A stretch of 64,000 bases of DNA from an uncultured Chlorobiota bacterium (GCA_947311255.1 CAMZKL010000003.1:1-64000), one strand, 5' to 3'; positions 36,863-45,290 are shown, counted from the stretch's first letter. The notes: generated by a model from the letters alone, not told the origin. A program made the numbers and translations.

Positions 36863-37699
36863 CTAGGCTTTTTCAATAAAAATATTATCTAATATTTCTG
36901 GAATTAAATCTCTTTTTGAAGCCTCATCATAAAGAATTTTAATTGCTTTTTTTCCTTTTATTCCCAGTTCTAAAGAATATTTATTAACATATAAGTCAAT
37001 ATGTTTTTTCATTACTTCTGCATTCATTTCTTGTGCATACTTTTTTATGTAATTCAGACTTGAAGTAGGATTTTTATATGCATATTTGATACTACATTTT
37101 ATAATATTGCTAATTTTATTTTGAAATTCTACGCTATATTTTCGATGAATTACAATTCCTCCAAGGGGAATAGGCATTTGAGAATGATTTTCCCAAAATT
37201 CGCCTAAATCTATAATCTTTTTTAAGCCTTTTGCTTCATAAGTAAACCTATTTTCATGTATTATCAATCCGGCATCAACCTCTTCCTCTAAAATTGCATC
37301 TTCTATATCAGAGAAAAGATATGTAACTTTGTTTTTTGACTGCGGATATGCAATTCCCAGAAGCAAATTTGCTGTTGTATATTTTCCTGGTATTGCAATT
37401 TTTAAATCATTAATTTCATCTGGATATATTTTCTTTTTACTTATTAACAACGGTCCGTTATTGTTGCCCAATGCACTTCCCGAATTTAATAAAACATAGT
37501 TATTTGAGGCATAAGCGTAGGCATGATAGCTGAGTTTTGTAATATCAATTTCGCCTTCAAATGCCTTTTTATTTAATTCTTCAACATCGCCAAGGACTAC
37601 TTCAAAATCAATGCCTAGCGTATCAATTTTTTTGTGAACCGCAGCATCAAAAATAAATGTGTCATTGGGGCAGGTTGAAAAGCCGAGAGTTAATTTCAT
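36863..37699 (-). CDS. mqnD: 1,4-dihydroxy-6-naphthoate synthase (futalosine pathway)
   Basis: MqnD converts cyclic dehypoxanthine futalosine to 1,4-dihydroxy-6-naphthoate in the futalosine route to menaquinone. The 278 residues show the family's opening (GFSTCPNDTFIFDA, 6-19), the solute-binding-protein-like fold, ITKLSYHAY and HENRFTYEAKGL. It overlaps mqnB by four bases (start of mqnD inside the end of mqnB), so translation is probably coupled. MqnA and MqnC are not in the window. A weak hairpin overlaps its TAG stop (36851-36865). Confidence 0.94.
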   Translation of the reverse strand: MKLTLGFSTCPNDTFIFDAAVHKKIDTLGIDFEVVLGDVEELNKKAFEGEIDITKLSYHAYAYASNNYVLLNSGSALGNNNGPLLISKKKIYPDEINDLKIAIPGKYTTANLLLGIAYPQSKNKVTYLFSDIEDAILEEEVDAGLIIHENRFTYEAKGLKKIIDLGEFWENHSQMPIPLGGIVIHRKYSVEFQNKISNIIKCSIKYAYKNPTSSLNYIKKYAQEMNAEVMKKHIDLYVNKYSLELGIKGKKAIKILYDEASKRDLIPEILDNIFIEKA

Positions 37700-38388
37700 C
37701 TTGAGATTATTTTTAAAATATCAATAACAGATTCTGATAAATTTGAAATTGCAAGCGGCATATTCCAATTATCTTTATTCCTACGTTCAATAAGATTTGA
37801 GATTGCTCTTATTTGCATAAAGTTAAGTCCCTCATTTAAACACACATAGGCAACAGCCGCACCTTCCATAGTTTCAATATCTACATTAAATTTTTCTTTC
37901 CTTTTTTTAATTTGTTCCGCACTTCCAGAGGTAGAGTTTACAGTTATTCCATTTACTTTTGGCAAATCAAAATTATAATATTTAGGATTTGAAATTAACT
38001 TCCCATATTTAAAAGGAAAGTGGTTTTTATTAATAAATTTTTCATCAAATAATGTTTTAAAACTATCATCAGCTTCTGTAATTCCTAAATCTGCAAACTC
38101 ATCAGAAACTACATTTACAACCTCTCCAACAGGCAAACTATTAATAAAACTTCCACAAATTCCTATATTTAAGACTAGTTCATATTTTTTTTCAGACAAG
38201 GCTTTTGTTAATGAATATGTTGTAAAAGACATTCCTATTCCTGAAATTAATATATCAATTTTTAAATTTCTAAAAGAGTATAATTTAAGCGATGAAGATT
38301 TTTCAGATTCAAAATATAAATATTTTACTAAGTTTTCTACTTCAAAGTTAGTTGATGTAACTATTAATATGTTAGAAATTTTTTTCAA
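37696..38388 (-). CDS. mqnB: futalosine hydrolase
   Basis: MqnB removes hypoxanthine from futalosine. It belongs to the MTA/SAH nucleosidase-like phosphorylase fold. Residues LNIGICGSF and the ribose-binding IETMEGAAVAYVC are visible, and DEFADLGITEADD is characteristic of the futalosine branch. At 230 residues it has the expected length. The downstream four-base overlap with mqnD confirms its pathway. A TATTTTTG box on the minus strand (38424-38431) lies about 36 bases before the ATG, in the 71-base region shared with divergent folE. Confidence 0.92.
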   Translation of the reverse strand: MKKISNILIVTSTNFEVENLVKYLYFESEKSSSLKLYSFRNLKIDILISGIGMSFTTYSLTKALSEKKYELVLNIGICGSFINSLPVGEVVNVVSDEFADLGITEADDSFKTLFDEKFINKNHFPFKYGKLISNPKYYNFDLPKVNGITVNSTSGSAEQIKKRKEKFNVDIETMEGAAVAYVCLNEGLNFMQIRAISNLIERRNKDNWNMPLAISNLSESVIDILKIISR

Positions 38389-38459
38389 AATATACTAAGT
38401 GCTTTGTTTTTATTTTATTTTTACAAAAATATTAAAATTGCTGACTAAAAGATAAACAA

Positions 38460-39095
38460 ATGAAAATAATAAGCAAAGGAACCGGTATCGATGAAGATTT
38501 CGGATATGTTAGAGTTGACACCTGGAACGATGAAACAACAGAAAAAATAGCAAAACACTACAAAGAAATAATGAAACTATTAGGCGAAGATGTTGAAAGA
38601 GAAGGTCTAGAAAAAACACCTCAAAGAGTTGCTAAAGCAATGCAATTTATGACGCAAGGATATAACTCAGAGCCATCAAAAATTCTTACAAGTGCCTTAT
38701 TTTCAGAAGATTACAAAGAAATGGTAATTGTAAAAGATATTGATTTATATTCTATGTGCGAACACCATATGTTGCCATTTTTTGGAAAAGCCCATGTTGC
38801 ATATATCCCTAACGGAAAAATAACCGGATTAAGCAAAATTGCAAGAGTTGTTGAAGCATATTCTCGAAGACTCCAAGTTCAAGAACGACTTACAATGCAA
38901 ATTAGAGATACTATTGAAGAAACTTTAAAACCTCTTGGAGTTGCTGTTGTAATAGAAGCTCAACATATGTGCATGAGAATAAGAGGTGTACAGAAACAAA
39001 ACTCTGTTACAACAACATCTGCATTTACAGGAGGGTTTAATAATGCAAAAACAAGAGAAGAATTTATTCATTTAATTGGAGCAAAATTGGTATAA
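38460..39095 (+). CDS. folE: GTP cyclohydrolase I
   Basis: FolE makes 7,8-dihydroneopterin triphosphate from GTP, the first step to folate. The zinc ligands are in place: Cys100 and His103 in [10 protein letters not shown], and Cys171 in [10 protein letters not shown]. The [10 protein letters not shown] segment and the C-terminal [12 protein letters not shown] are typical. The length (211) is normal. It is divergent from mqnB and is followed, after 25 bases, by the aminotransferase gene, with which it may be cotranscribed. Confidence 0.96.
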   Translation: MKIISKGTGIDEDFGYVRVDTWNDETTEKIAKHYKEIMKLLGEDVEREGLEKTPQRVAKAMQFMTQGYNSEPSKILTSALFSEDYKEMVIVKDIDLYSMCEHHMLPFFGKAHVAYIPNGKITGLSKIARVVEAYSRRLQVQERLTMQIRDTIEETLKPLGVAVVIEAQHMCMRIRGVQKQNSVTTTSAFTGGFNNAKTREEFIHLIGAKLV

Positions 39096-39120
39096 CATCT
39101 GCACACTAAAAGCAAAAACT

Positions 39121-40224
39121 ATGAAAACTAATAAAAGCACCGCAAAGTTCTCAGCAATAGTTAAAATAAGTGAAGATTTAAAAAAACTAAGTAAAAAAAC
39201 AGGAGAAGAATTTCTTTTTTTAAATAGAGGAATTAATCAAGTAGTAAATATTAATTTAACTGAAATTATTCCAATGATTGATTTTAATTCTCCATCAATT
39301 CAATATTATGCCCACTCAAAAGGAATGCTTTCATTAAGAAAAGCAATAAACTCGGAATTTTTCCAGAATAAAACCTCAGACGAGAATATTTATATCACTT
39401 CCGGAGGGATGAGTTCACTTTTTTTGGTTTTTCAAACTCTTGATGTAAAAAAAGTTTATAGTCATTCTTTTTATTGGGGAGCTTATTCAAACATACTTAA
39501 AATAAGCAATAAAGAACACAAATTTTATAATTATTTTGACGACATAATTTCTGAACCTGAAAAATATAATAATTCTGCTGTAATAATTTGCGACCCAAAT
39601 AACCCTTCCGGAAGAAAAACAGATGATAAAAAATTATTTGAAGTTTTAGACACAATAAAAAATCAGAACACAACAATTATTTGGGACGGACCTTATCGTA
39701 GATTGTTTTATGACAACAACGATTCATTATACAAAAAATTATTAAATTATGAAAATGTTATAATTACAGAAAGTTTTAGCAAATCTATTGGATTAAGTGG
39801 GCAACGTATAGGCTTTATGCATTCCAAAAACAATGATTTTAATGAGGAATTTGCTATTCGATTGTTATATTCTGGAAATGGAATAAATGCATTTGCTCAG
39901 ATATTAACAGAAAAAATTCTTACAACAAAAGAAGGCAAAAAGGCTGCAAATGATTTTAAGAAAAAAACCTCGAATGATATTTCAGAAAACATTAAAATTT
40001 TAAAAGATAAAAAAATACTTGCCGAAGAATTTTATGCAAATCAGACCCCTTTCGGAATTTTTGTCATAGTAAACAAATCTTTTAAAGAACTAAAGTCAAA
40101 AAAAATTGGTAGCGTACCTTTAAACTTCTTTACAAAAAGAAAAGATATTGATGTTGAAAAATATGCAAGAATCTGTGTTTCAGTACCCAAAGAAAAATTC
40201 TTAAAATTCTTTTCTAAATTTTGA
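39121..40224 (+). CDS. PLP-dependent class I/II aminotransferase
   Basis: A fold-type I aminotransferase of 367 residues from the ATG at 39121; an in-frame TTG at 39076 lies inside folE and is less likely. Visible are CDPNNPSGRKT (the conserved asparagine-proline loop), the PLP-binding Lys221 in SFSKSIGLSGQRIGF, and the C-terminal ARICVSVP, the arginine that binds the substrate carboxylate. The substrate cannot be told from sequence; aspartate, aromatic or alanine aminotransferase activities are all possible. The position right after folE may be chance. Confidence 0.88.
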   Translation: MKTNKSTAKFSAIVKISEDLKKLSKKTGEEFLFLNRGINQVVNINLTEIIPMIDFNSPSIQYYAHSKGMLSLRKAINSEFFQNKTSDENIYITSGGMSSLFLVFQTLDVKKVYSHSFYWGAYSNILKISNKEHKFYNYFDDIISEPEKYNNSAVIICDPNNPSGRKTDDKKLFEVLDTIKNQNTTIIWDGPYRRLFYDNNDSLYKKLLNYENVIITESFSKSIGLSGQRIGFMHSKNNDFNEEFAIRLLYSGNGINAFAQILTEKILTTKEGKKAANDFKKKTSNDISENIKILKDKKILAEEFYANQTPFGIFVIVNKSFKELKSKKIGSVPLNFFTKRKDIDVEKYARICVSVPKEKFLKFFSKF

Positions 40225-40361
40225 TAAGAAATCATTGTTGTCCAACTAATTTTTTAATTTACCTACAAATAAAAATGTTGTTTAATTAAAAACTTGAAAT
40301 TATATAAATAAAAAACAACTCAAGTCGTTTTTCATATCGCAATCAGACAATAATTATAAGA

Positions 40362-40392
40362 AATAAAAAAGAGTTGCAATTGCAACTCTTTT
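40362..40392. terminator. terminator of the response regulator gene
   Basis: An 11-bp perfect stem (AAAAGAGTTGC with GCAACTCTTTT, tetraloop AATT) overlaps the stop codon at 40391 and is followed by T residues on the minus strand. A-tracts on the other side mean it may also end transcripts arriving from the aminotransferase gene. Confidence 0.8.
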
Positions 40393-40846
40393 ATTCTGAA
40401 AGCACTTTACTGTTAGAAGATTGGTTCAAAACTTCCTTAATTGTTTTATCTAGATCATCCAATGAAAATGGTTTTATAATAATACCATCAAATCCTTCAT
40501 CCTTGTACGTTTGACTAAAGTCTGAGGAGAAATCTTTATTTGTCATTGCTATAACAGGTACAGTATTTTCGGGGTAATTTAGGTTTCGTCTTATATGTTC
40601 AATTGTTTCAAACCCATTTAATTCAGAAAGTTCCAAGTCTAAAAGAATTAAGTCAAAACTATTGTTTTTAAGTAACAAAATAACATCATAGCCTGTCTCA
40701 GCGGTTTTATAATCATAACCTAAAACACTCAAAATTTCGAGCATAACTTTTTGCCCTGCTCTAAATCCTTCTGCAAGTAAAATTGTCTTATTTTGGCTTA
40801 AATTTTTGATATTTTTATCTTTTTTATTTGTTTTCATAAGTAGCAT
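40391..40846 (-). CDS. single-domain response regulator (receiver only) with an altered acidic pocket
   Basis: The 151 residues are one receiver domain (about 20-145) with no output domain, like CheY. The phospho-acceptor is Asp70 in ILLDLELSELNG; Thr102 and Lys125 (IIKPF) complete the switch. The acidic pair that binds Mg2+ is normally DD or ED; here it is Glu26-Gly27 in ILLAEGF, so one metal ligand is missing. It may be phosphorylated poorly or act as a phosphate sink or docking protein. It starts with a choice of ATGs at 40846 and 40837. No histidine kinase is nearby. Confidence 0.85.
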   Translation of the reverse strand: MLLMKTNKKDKNIKNLSQNKTILLAEGFRAGQKVMLEILSVLGYDYKTAETGYDVILLLKNNSFDLILLDLELSELNGFETIEHIRRNLNYPENTVPVIAMTNKDFSSDFSQTYKDEGFDGIIIKPFSLDDLDKTIKEVLNQSSNSKVLSE

Positions 40847-41165
40847 ATTTTATGCCATCAATATACTTGTACAGTTCTCATTACCATACATTCTGTTATG
40901 TAATAATTACAAGAATTAAAACATAGTTTACATTCATTTTATCATAATCTCTTGATAATTAAAAAACTAACATATTGTTAATAAAAATTAACTATTAAAT
41001 TTTAATCATTTTTAAAAGATGACATTATTCTCATTTTTTTTTGTCATACTAAATATCATTTGTAAATTTACAATTATTTTAAATACTTAAACAATATTTT
41101 TATTTGTTTTGTCGTAATTAAAACATTACATTTACGCTTTTACAAAAATTGAAATTAGGAATAAG
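40847..41165. other. 319-base divergent intergenic region
   Basis: It separates the response regulator and the SUMF1-fold gene. I see only the plus-strand promoter at 41103-41134 and a short ATGACA/TGTCAT dyad (41019-41047). No ORF with a believable start, no RNA gene. Confidence 0.5.
41103..41134 (+). promoter_or_regulatory. candidate promoter of the SUMF1-fold gene
   Basis: TTTG (41103-41106), a 20-base spacer and TACATTTA (41127-41134) match the consensus except the last base. Transcription would start near 41141, 25 bases before the ATG. Confidence 0.45.
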
Positions 41166-42044
41166 ATGAAATTCAGGGAAATTAAAACATTAGTTATACT
41201 TTCTTCAATAATTTTTTTAAACTTGGCTGTTTTTGGACAAACGCCAAAAATGATTTTAGTTGAAGGCGGAACATTTACAATGGGGTCAAATTCAGGAGTG
41301 CCAGAAGAAAAGCCTGCTCATAAAGTAACAATATCTTCTTTTACTATATGTGATCATGAAGTAACTGTTTCTGAATATAAAAAGTTTGCAAGTGCAACTG
41401 GCAAAGAAATGCCGCCAAGTCCTAATAAAAAATGGATGGATACTCATACTCCTACAAAAATGCTTTATGCTTCCTCAGGAAAATCTTTTTGGGGTTGGGA
41501 ACCAAATTTTCCCATACATCATGTTAATTGGTTTGATGCAGTTGAATATTGTAATTGGTTAAGTAGTAAAAATGGATTAAATAAATGTTATAAAAAAAAT
41601 GCTGATGGAGGTTGGGATTTGGACAGAACAAAAAACGGATATAGACTACCAACCGAAGCAGAATGGGAGTTTGCAGCAAGAGGAGGAAATAAGAGTAGTA
41701 ACTATAAATATAGCGGAAGTAACGATATTAATGCAGTTTGCTGGTACGATGAAACTACAAAATTAGCAGGACCAAAAGCAGTAAAAACGAAAAAAGCAAA
41801 TGAGCTTGGCATATTCGATATGAGTGGAAATGTTTGGGAATGGTGTAGTGATTATTATAAATCAAATTTTTATTCTTCATCTCCAGCAAAAGATCCATTT
41901 TGTAACTCTGTTATGCCATATCGTGTTTTAAGAGGTGGCTCCTGGCACTACCGAGCTGAGCTTGCAAAAGTTACAAGCAGAGACGGACCAAAAGCTGCAA
42001 AGACAAATTATAACTACGGATTTAGAGTTGCAAAAAATAAATAA
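41166..42044 (+). CDS. secreted SUMF1/FGE-fold protein lacking the catalytic cysteines
   Basis: After a signal peptide (ending LAVFGQ, about residue 22) the whole protein is one sulfatase-modifying-factor domain: EGGTFTMGSN, HEVTVSEYKKF, PIHHVNWFDAVEYCNWLS, YRLPTEAEWEFAARGG, GNVWEWCSDYY and RVLRGGSWHYRAE. True formylglycine-generating enzymes carry two active-site cysteines shortly after the RGGS motif; there are none there in this 292-residue protein, so it is unlikely to modify sulfatases. Similar non-catalytic domains occur in GldK and in sugar-binding or T9SS-related proteins. No sulfatase is nearby. It has its own promoter and terminator. Confidence 0.87.
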   Translation: MKFREIKTLVILSSIIFLNLAVFGQTPKMILVEGGTFTMGSNSGVPEEKPAHKVTISSFTICDHEVTVSEYKKFASATGKEMPPSPNKKWMDTHTPTKMLYASSGKSFWGWEPNFPIHHVNWFDAVEYCNWLSSKNGLNKCYKKNADGGWDLDRTKNGYRLPTEAEWEFAARGGNKSSNYKYSGSNDINAVCWYDETTKLAGPKAVKTKKANELGIFDMSGNVWEWCSDYYKSNFYSSSPAKDPFCNSVMPYRVLRGGSWHYRAELAKVTSRDGPKAAKTNYNYGFRVAKNK

Positions 42045-42049
42045 AAACT

Positions 42050-42078
42050 AAGGGCGGTTCAAAAAGAAACGCCTTTTT
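42050..42078 (+). terminator. probable terminator after the SUMF1-fold gene
   Basis: AAGGGCGGTTC (42050-42060) pairs, with a bulge and one mismatch, with GAAACGCCTT (42066-42075), followed by T residues. It starts six bases after the stop codon. Confidence 0.5.
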
Positions 42079-42097
42079 ACTTTTTATAATTTTATAA

Positions 42098-42628
42098 GTG
42101 TTTTACAAATACCACATATCAAAAAAACCTATTCTTTTTCAAATTTATTTTGTATTAATTGTAGCAACTATTGTTGTAACATTTTCTTGCAATAAAGACA
42201 AAAAAAAAGAAGAACTTGCATTAATATATGAATATATTAATAAAAACAATATCGATGCAATAGAACTAGAAAGTGGTTTAAATTATGCACTAACAGGACT
42301 TTCAACTCCGGAAACTTTGGATGGAGACTTCCCAAGTCAAGGTGATACAGTTATTACAATTTACAAAGGATATGTTTTAGATGGACCAAATAATCTGATT
42401 TTATTTAAAGAAACAACTTTTGAAGAGCCAGGATATTACGTTTACTTAGAGGACTTTGTAATAGAAGGTTTTGAGGAAATGATTGGACTAATGAAAAAAG
42501 ATATGACAGCAATAGTTATAATACCTTCAAAATTAGCATACAAAGGTGATAGAGTTGGCATTATCCCTCCCTACTCTCCTTTAGTTTTTGAAATTAGAAT
42601 TTTAGATATTAACAGTTCCTCAAAATAA
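42098..42628 (+). CDS. FKBP-type peptidyl-prolyl isomerase lipoprotein, GldI-like
   Basis: A prolyl isomerase of the FKBP class that helps fold exported proteins. It has a lipoprotein signal with a long N-terminal region and Cys31 (TFSC), then an FKBP domain: VITIYKGYVLDG, VIEGFEEMIGLM, IPSKLAYKG and IPPYSPLVFEIRIL, the usual active-site segments. Length (176) and lipidation match GldI, a lipoprotein required for gliding in Flavobacterium, but also other FKBP lipoproteins; I cannot decide. The start is GTG at 42098, as no ATG precedes the signal. It is followed by the kinase gene after 21 bases. Confidence 0.83.
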   Translation: MFYKYHISKKPILFQIYFVLIVATIVVTFSCNKDKKKEELALIYEYINKNNIDAIELESGLNYALTGLSTPETLDGDFPSQGDTVITIYKGYVLDGPNNLILFKETTFEEPGYYVYLEDFVIEGFEEMIGLMKKDMTAIVIIPSKLAYKGDRVGIIPPYSPLVFEIRILDINSSSK

Positions 42629-42649
42629 ACATCATTAAATATCTTCACT

Positions 42650-43198
42650 TTGCACAATATTAAAACAATAAAAAAAATTGTTATTACAGGTCCTGAATCT
42701 ACCGGAAAAACAACACTAAGTCAAAAATTATCTAAAAAATACAGTACCATATTTGTACCTGAATTTGCAAGAGAATATATTGAAAATAAAAAAGGAATAT
42801 ATACCTACGAAGATGTTATATATATTGCAAAAAAACAAATTGATGATTTAAACAATAATTATAAGAATGTAAATAAATATATTTTTTACGACACAGGCTT
42901 AATTATTACAAAAATTTGGTTCCTTGAAGTTTTTGAAAAAGTTCCTACTTTTATTGAAGAAGCAATACAATCAATTAAAATTGATTTGTATTTATTATGT
43001 TACCCTGACATAAAATGGGTAAAAGATAGTGTTAGAGAAAACGGAGTTCAACAAACAAGATTAGATTTGTTTTTTAAATATAAAAAAGAACTTGAAAAAA
43101 ATAGTTTTAAGTATTTCATAATTAGAGGGAATGATAAAAATAGGTTTTTAAGAGCAAACAAATATTTATCTTCGGCATATTGTTTGTATAATACATAG
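42650..43198 (+). CDS. NadR-like nicotinamide-ribose kinase or related P-loop NTPase
   Basis: A P-loop (GPESTGKTT, residues 14-22) opens the 182-residue protein, which reads through EFAREYIE and YDTGLIITKIW, the pattern of the kinase half of NadR. The C-terminal VRENGVQQTR segment and NRFLRANKYL support this. The NMN adenylyltransferase and the DNA-binding domain of classical NadR are absent, so this is a free-standing kinase-like domain; phosphorylation of nicotinamide riboside is the best guess. The start codon is TTG at 42650, with no ATG available. It lies in a compact run between the FKBP and SPOR-like genes. Confidence 0.78.
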   Translation: MHNIKTIKKIVITGPESTGKTTLSQKLSKKYSTIFVPEFAREYIENKKGIYTYEDVIYIAKKQIDDLNNNYKNVNKYIFYDTGLIITKIWFLEVFEKVPTFIEEAIQSIKIDLYLLCYPDIKWVKDSVRENGVQQTRLDLFFKYKKELEKNSFKYFIIRGNDKNRFLRANKYLSSAYCLYNT

Positions 43199-43223
43199 CA
43201 AAACAAAATAAAATTAACAAATT

Positions 43224-43814
43224 ATGAAAATTAACTTAAAAACATTTATTATTTCTGGACTTGTTATTTTCTCAACACTTTTTTTCAATCAAAAAAGTTC
43301 AGCACAAGTTACAAACAGTGAAGATTTAGATGAAAACAGATTGGTTTATTGGTTCTATGTGAGCGTTATAGAGCATGAAAATGCAAATACTGGTTATGTT
43401 AGCTATAAACTTCAAAGAAAAGGTGGCAAAATAAAACACGGAACAGTTAAGCAATATGACCGAGAACTGTGGAAAAATTTAGGGAACGGCAGCAAAATGG
43501 CAATAGGACCTTTTAATGATTATGATGAAGCAAAAAAAGGTTTTTTATTTTATGAAATACAAGAAGAACCACATGAACTAGATTCAACTTTTGATATGAA
43601 CCAGCAAGTTTTTTGGTTTATACTTCATGTTAACAGAAGGCCTCGTTCAAATTCGTATGAACTTATTAGAAAACCAGGATCAATTGCTTCTGGAAATTAT
43701 GCAGATTTTGATGTTTTTTTAAAAGAAAATCTTGAAATGCGAGTAATGACAATTGGCCCGTTTGTTTATATGCCCGAAGCAGAAGAAGCAAAAAGAATGT
43801 ATCGATTGCATTAA
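43224..43814 (+). CDS. exported protein with two SPOR-like repeats
   Basis: A signal peptide (ending KSSAQ, about residue 28) precedes two repeats of about 65 residues. The first (about 38-105) runs VYWFYVSVIE...SYKLQRKGGKI...MAIGPFNDYDEAKKG; the second (about 126-195) runs VFWFILHVN...SYELIRKPGSI...MTIGPFVYMPEAEEA. The ending, a hydrophobic residue plus GPF followed by an Ala-rich helix, resembles the last strand and helix of SPOR domains, which bind denuded peptidoglycan at division sites. The level of similarity is low, so the SPOR label is inference. It follows the kinase by 25 bases and has a terminator after it. Confidence 0.65.
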   Translation: MKINLKTFIISGLVIFSTLFFNQKSSAQVTNSEDLDENRLVYWFYVSVIEHENANTGYVSYKLQRKGGKIKHGTVKQYDRELWKNLGNGSKMAIGPFNDYDEAKKGFLFYEIQEEPHELDSTFDMNQQVFWFILHVNRRPRSNSYELIRKPGSIASGNYADFDVFLKENLEMRVMTIGPFVYMPEAEEAKRMYRLH

Positions 43815-43838
43815 TTAAAAATTATAACTTTAATTTAC

Positions 43839-43873
43839 AAAAAAAACAGCCAAATAAATCGGCTGTTTTTTTT
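43839..43873. terminator. bidirectional terminator between convergent genes
   Basis: AACAGCC (43845-43851) pairs with GGCTGTT (43861-43867) within A and T tracts that extend the stem. T residues follow on both strands, so it can serve the SPOR-like gene and the gene ending at 43888. Confidence 0.8.
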
Positions 43874-43887
43874 ATAAACATTTTTGT

Positions 43888-44499
43888 TTATTTAAAAGCT
43901 TTCTTTTTCAATAAAAATTTTGCAAGCTCTTTTCCTGCTTTTGCATAAGACTCTTTAATTCTTTCTCCAGTATCCCATGTTGCACCAATTGAATTTCCGG
44001 GAGATTTGTATATGTCAACAATAGCAAGAACATCGTCAGGAGAACCACTTTTTACAAAAATTGCCTCACAGTTTATTAAAGCAGGTCGTGAAGAAACATA
44101 AGCATAATAACCAGGTTCTGTAAAATAAGTATGTATAATCATTGTATATTCGGATTCAACATTTTGATCTGCCTTAACTTTTGCTTTACTTATGTATTTT
44201 GTAAATAATTTTTCAAACAAAGGTTCAAATCTGTTTTCTCTGTCATTAACCCAACTTTCTTTCCATTTGTCTCCTCTTCCTTCTTCTTTTTTATTAAATT
44301 CAGTAGCTTTTTTATTAAGATAATCTTCTTCTGAATATTTACCTACTTTCATATCGTTATAGGTATATTCAATTTTTAGTTCTTTCACACCACTTAAAAA
44401 ATCAAAATTTCCTTTTTTAAGTTTTACCTTTTGCCCAAAAGATGTTGTTGTTATTGCAAATAATACAATAATCGTTAAAATTGCTTTAATTTTTCTCAT
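43888..44499 (-). CDS. exported protein of unknown function
   Basis: I do not recognise a family by name. It has a signal peptide (ending TSFGQ, about residue 22) and 203 residues. A lysine-rich region carries GNFDFLSGVKELKIEYTYNDMKVGKYSEEDYLNKK, in part, then a conserved-looking core EYTMIIHTYFTEPGYYAYVSSRPALINCEAIF and a C-terminal KAGKELAKFLLKKK. The pattern (a periplasmic or outer-membrane-facing domain with alternating strands) is common in uncharacterised Bacteroidota proteins. It is downstream of, and may be cotranscribed with, the TlpA-like gene, 32 bases away. Confidence 0.6.
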   Translation of the reverse strand: MRKIKAILTIIVLFAITTTSFGQKVKLKKGNFDFLSGVKELKIEYTYNDMKVGKYSEEDYLNKKATEFNKKEEGRGDKWKESWVNDRENRFEPLFEKLFTKYISKAKVKADQNVESEYTMIIHTYFTEPGYYAYVSSRPALINCEAIFVKSGSPDDVLAIVDIYKSPGNSIGATWDTGERIKESYAKAGKELAKFLLKKKAFK

Positions 44500-44531
44500 T
44501 TTTATTAAATTTAAGAGTTAATAAATATATG

Positions 44532-45149
44532 TTATTTGTTGATTAAATCATTTATAATTCCCTCTGTTTTTTTTCCTCCCCAATTTACTGCTCCTGTTTC
44601 TTTAACTTTTATTTTTCCTATTTTCGAAATAATATAAGTTACAGGAATAGAATTTGAGCTAAAAATTTCAGGATTTTTGTATTGCGATGTATATACAGTA
44701 AAAGTGAAACCTTTTTTCTTAATAAATGAGTTTACCGTAGAGAAGTTTTCATTAGAAACTATAACAAACTCAATATTTTCATTGTCTTTATACTTATCAT
44801 AAAGTTTTTGTATTCCAGGCATTTCTCCAATGCAAGGACCACACCAAGTTGCCCAAAAATTTAAAAAAATAACTTTACCTTTAAAATCTTTAAAATTAAC
44901 AGCACTTCCTTCTAAGTTTGTTAATTGCCAATTAATTTCATTAAAATTAACAGTTCTTTCTTCAGACACTTTTTCAATAGATGGTTCAATAATTTTTGCT
45001 TTTACACTATTGATAAAACCACTTATTGCAAGTCTGCTGCCCGGGATAAAAAGAGCAACAATAAAAACAATAAAAATTAAATCGGAAATTTTACCAAAAA
45101 CAGACTTTTTTTTAAGATAATCTTGGAATTTTTCTTTAAGACTTTTCAT
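44532..45149 (-). CDS. TlpA-family membrane-anchored thiol-disulfide oxidoreductase
   Basis: Starts at the ATG 45149 (a TTG six codons upstream is possible), giving 205 residues. One N-terminal transmembrane helix (about 20-40) anchors a periplasmic thioredoxin domain. The active site WATWCGPC is intact (Cys103 and Cys106 in this numbering), followed by the cis-proline region NSIPVTYII. Such proteins reduce or isomerise disulfides outside the membrane, for example in cytochrome c maturation. A TACATTTG box (45165-45172, minus strand) sits just upstream; the gene is divergent from the AraC regulator. Confidence 0.92.
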   Translation of the reverse strand: MKSLKEKFQDYLKKKSVFGKISDLIFIVFIVALFIPGSRLAISGFINSVKAKIIEPSIEKVSEERTVNFNEINWQLTNLEGSAVNFKDFKGKVIFLNFWATWCGPCIGEMPGIQKLYDKYKDNENIEFVIVSNENFSTVNSFIKKKGFTFTVYTSQYKNPEIFSSNSIPVTYIISKIGKIKVKETGAVNWGGKKTEGIINDLINK

Positions 45150-45255
45150 TAATATAAATTTATGCAAATGTATAAAAATAAAATAAGCATTTTGTACAAT
45201 CTTGGTTAAAAAGGTCTTTAGATTTATAGTATTAACATAAATTAAAAAAAAACTT

Positions 45256-45263
45256 TACCTTTG
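45256..45263 (+). promoter_or_regulatory. TACCTTTG -7 box for the AraC-family gene
   Basis: A perfect TAnnTTTG match 27 bases before the ATG at 45291. No TTG at the right distance upstream, so only half of the promoter is seen. Confidence 0.4.
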
Positions 45264-45290
45264 AAAAAATAACTGCTTTTAAAAAAAACC

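Noticed and set aside
36851..36865. Hairpin at the end of mqnD as a terminator
   Set aside because: The stem is only six base pairs, with the stop codon inside it and a mixed A/T tract after; too weak to call.
39076..39120. TTG start of the aminotransferase inside folE
   Set aside because: It adds 15 residues without homology and overlaps the folE end; the ATG at 39121 has a typical A-rich upstream region.
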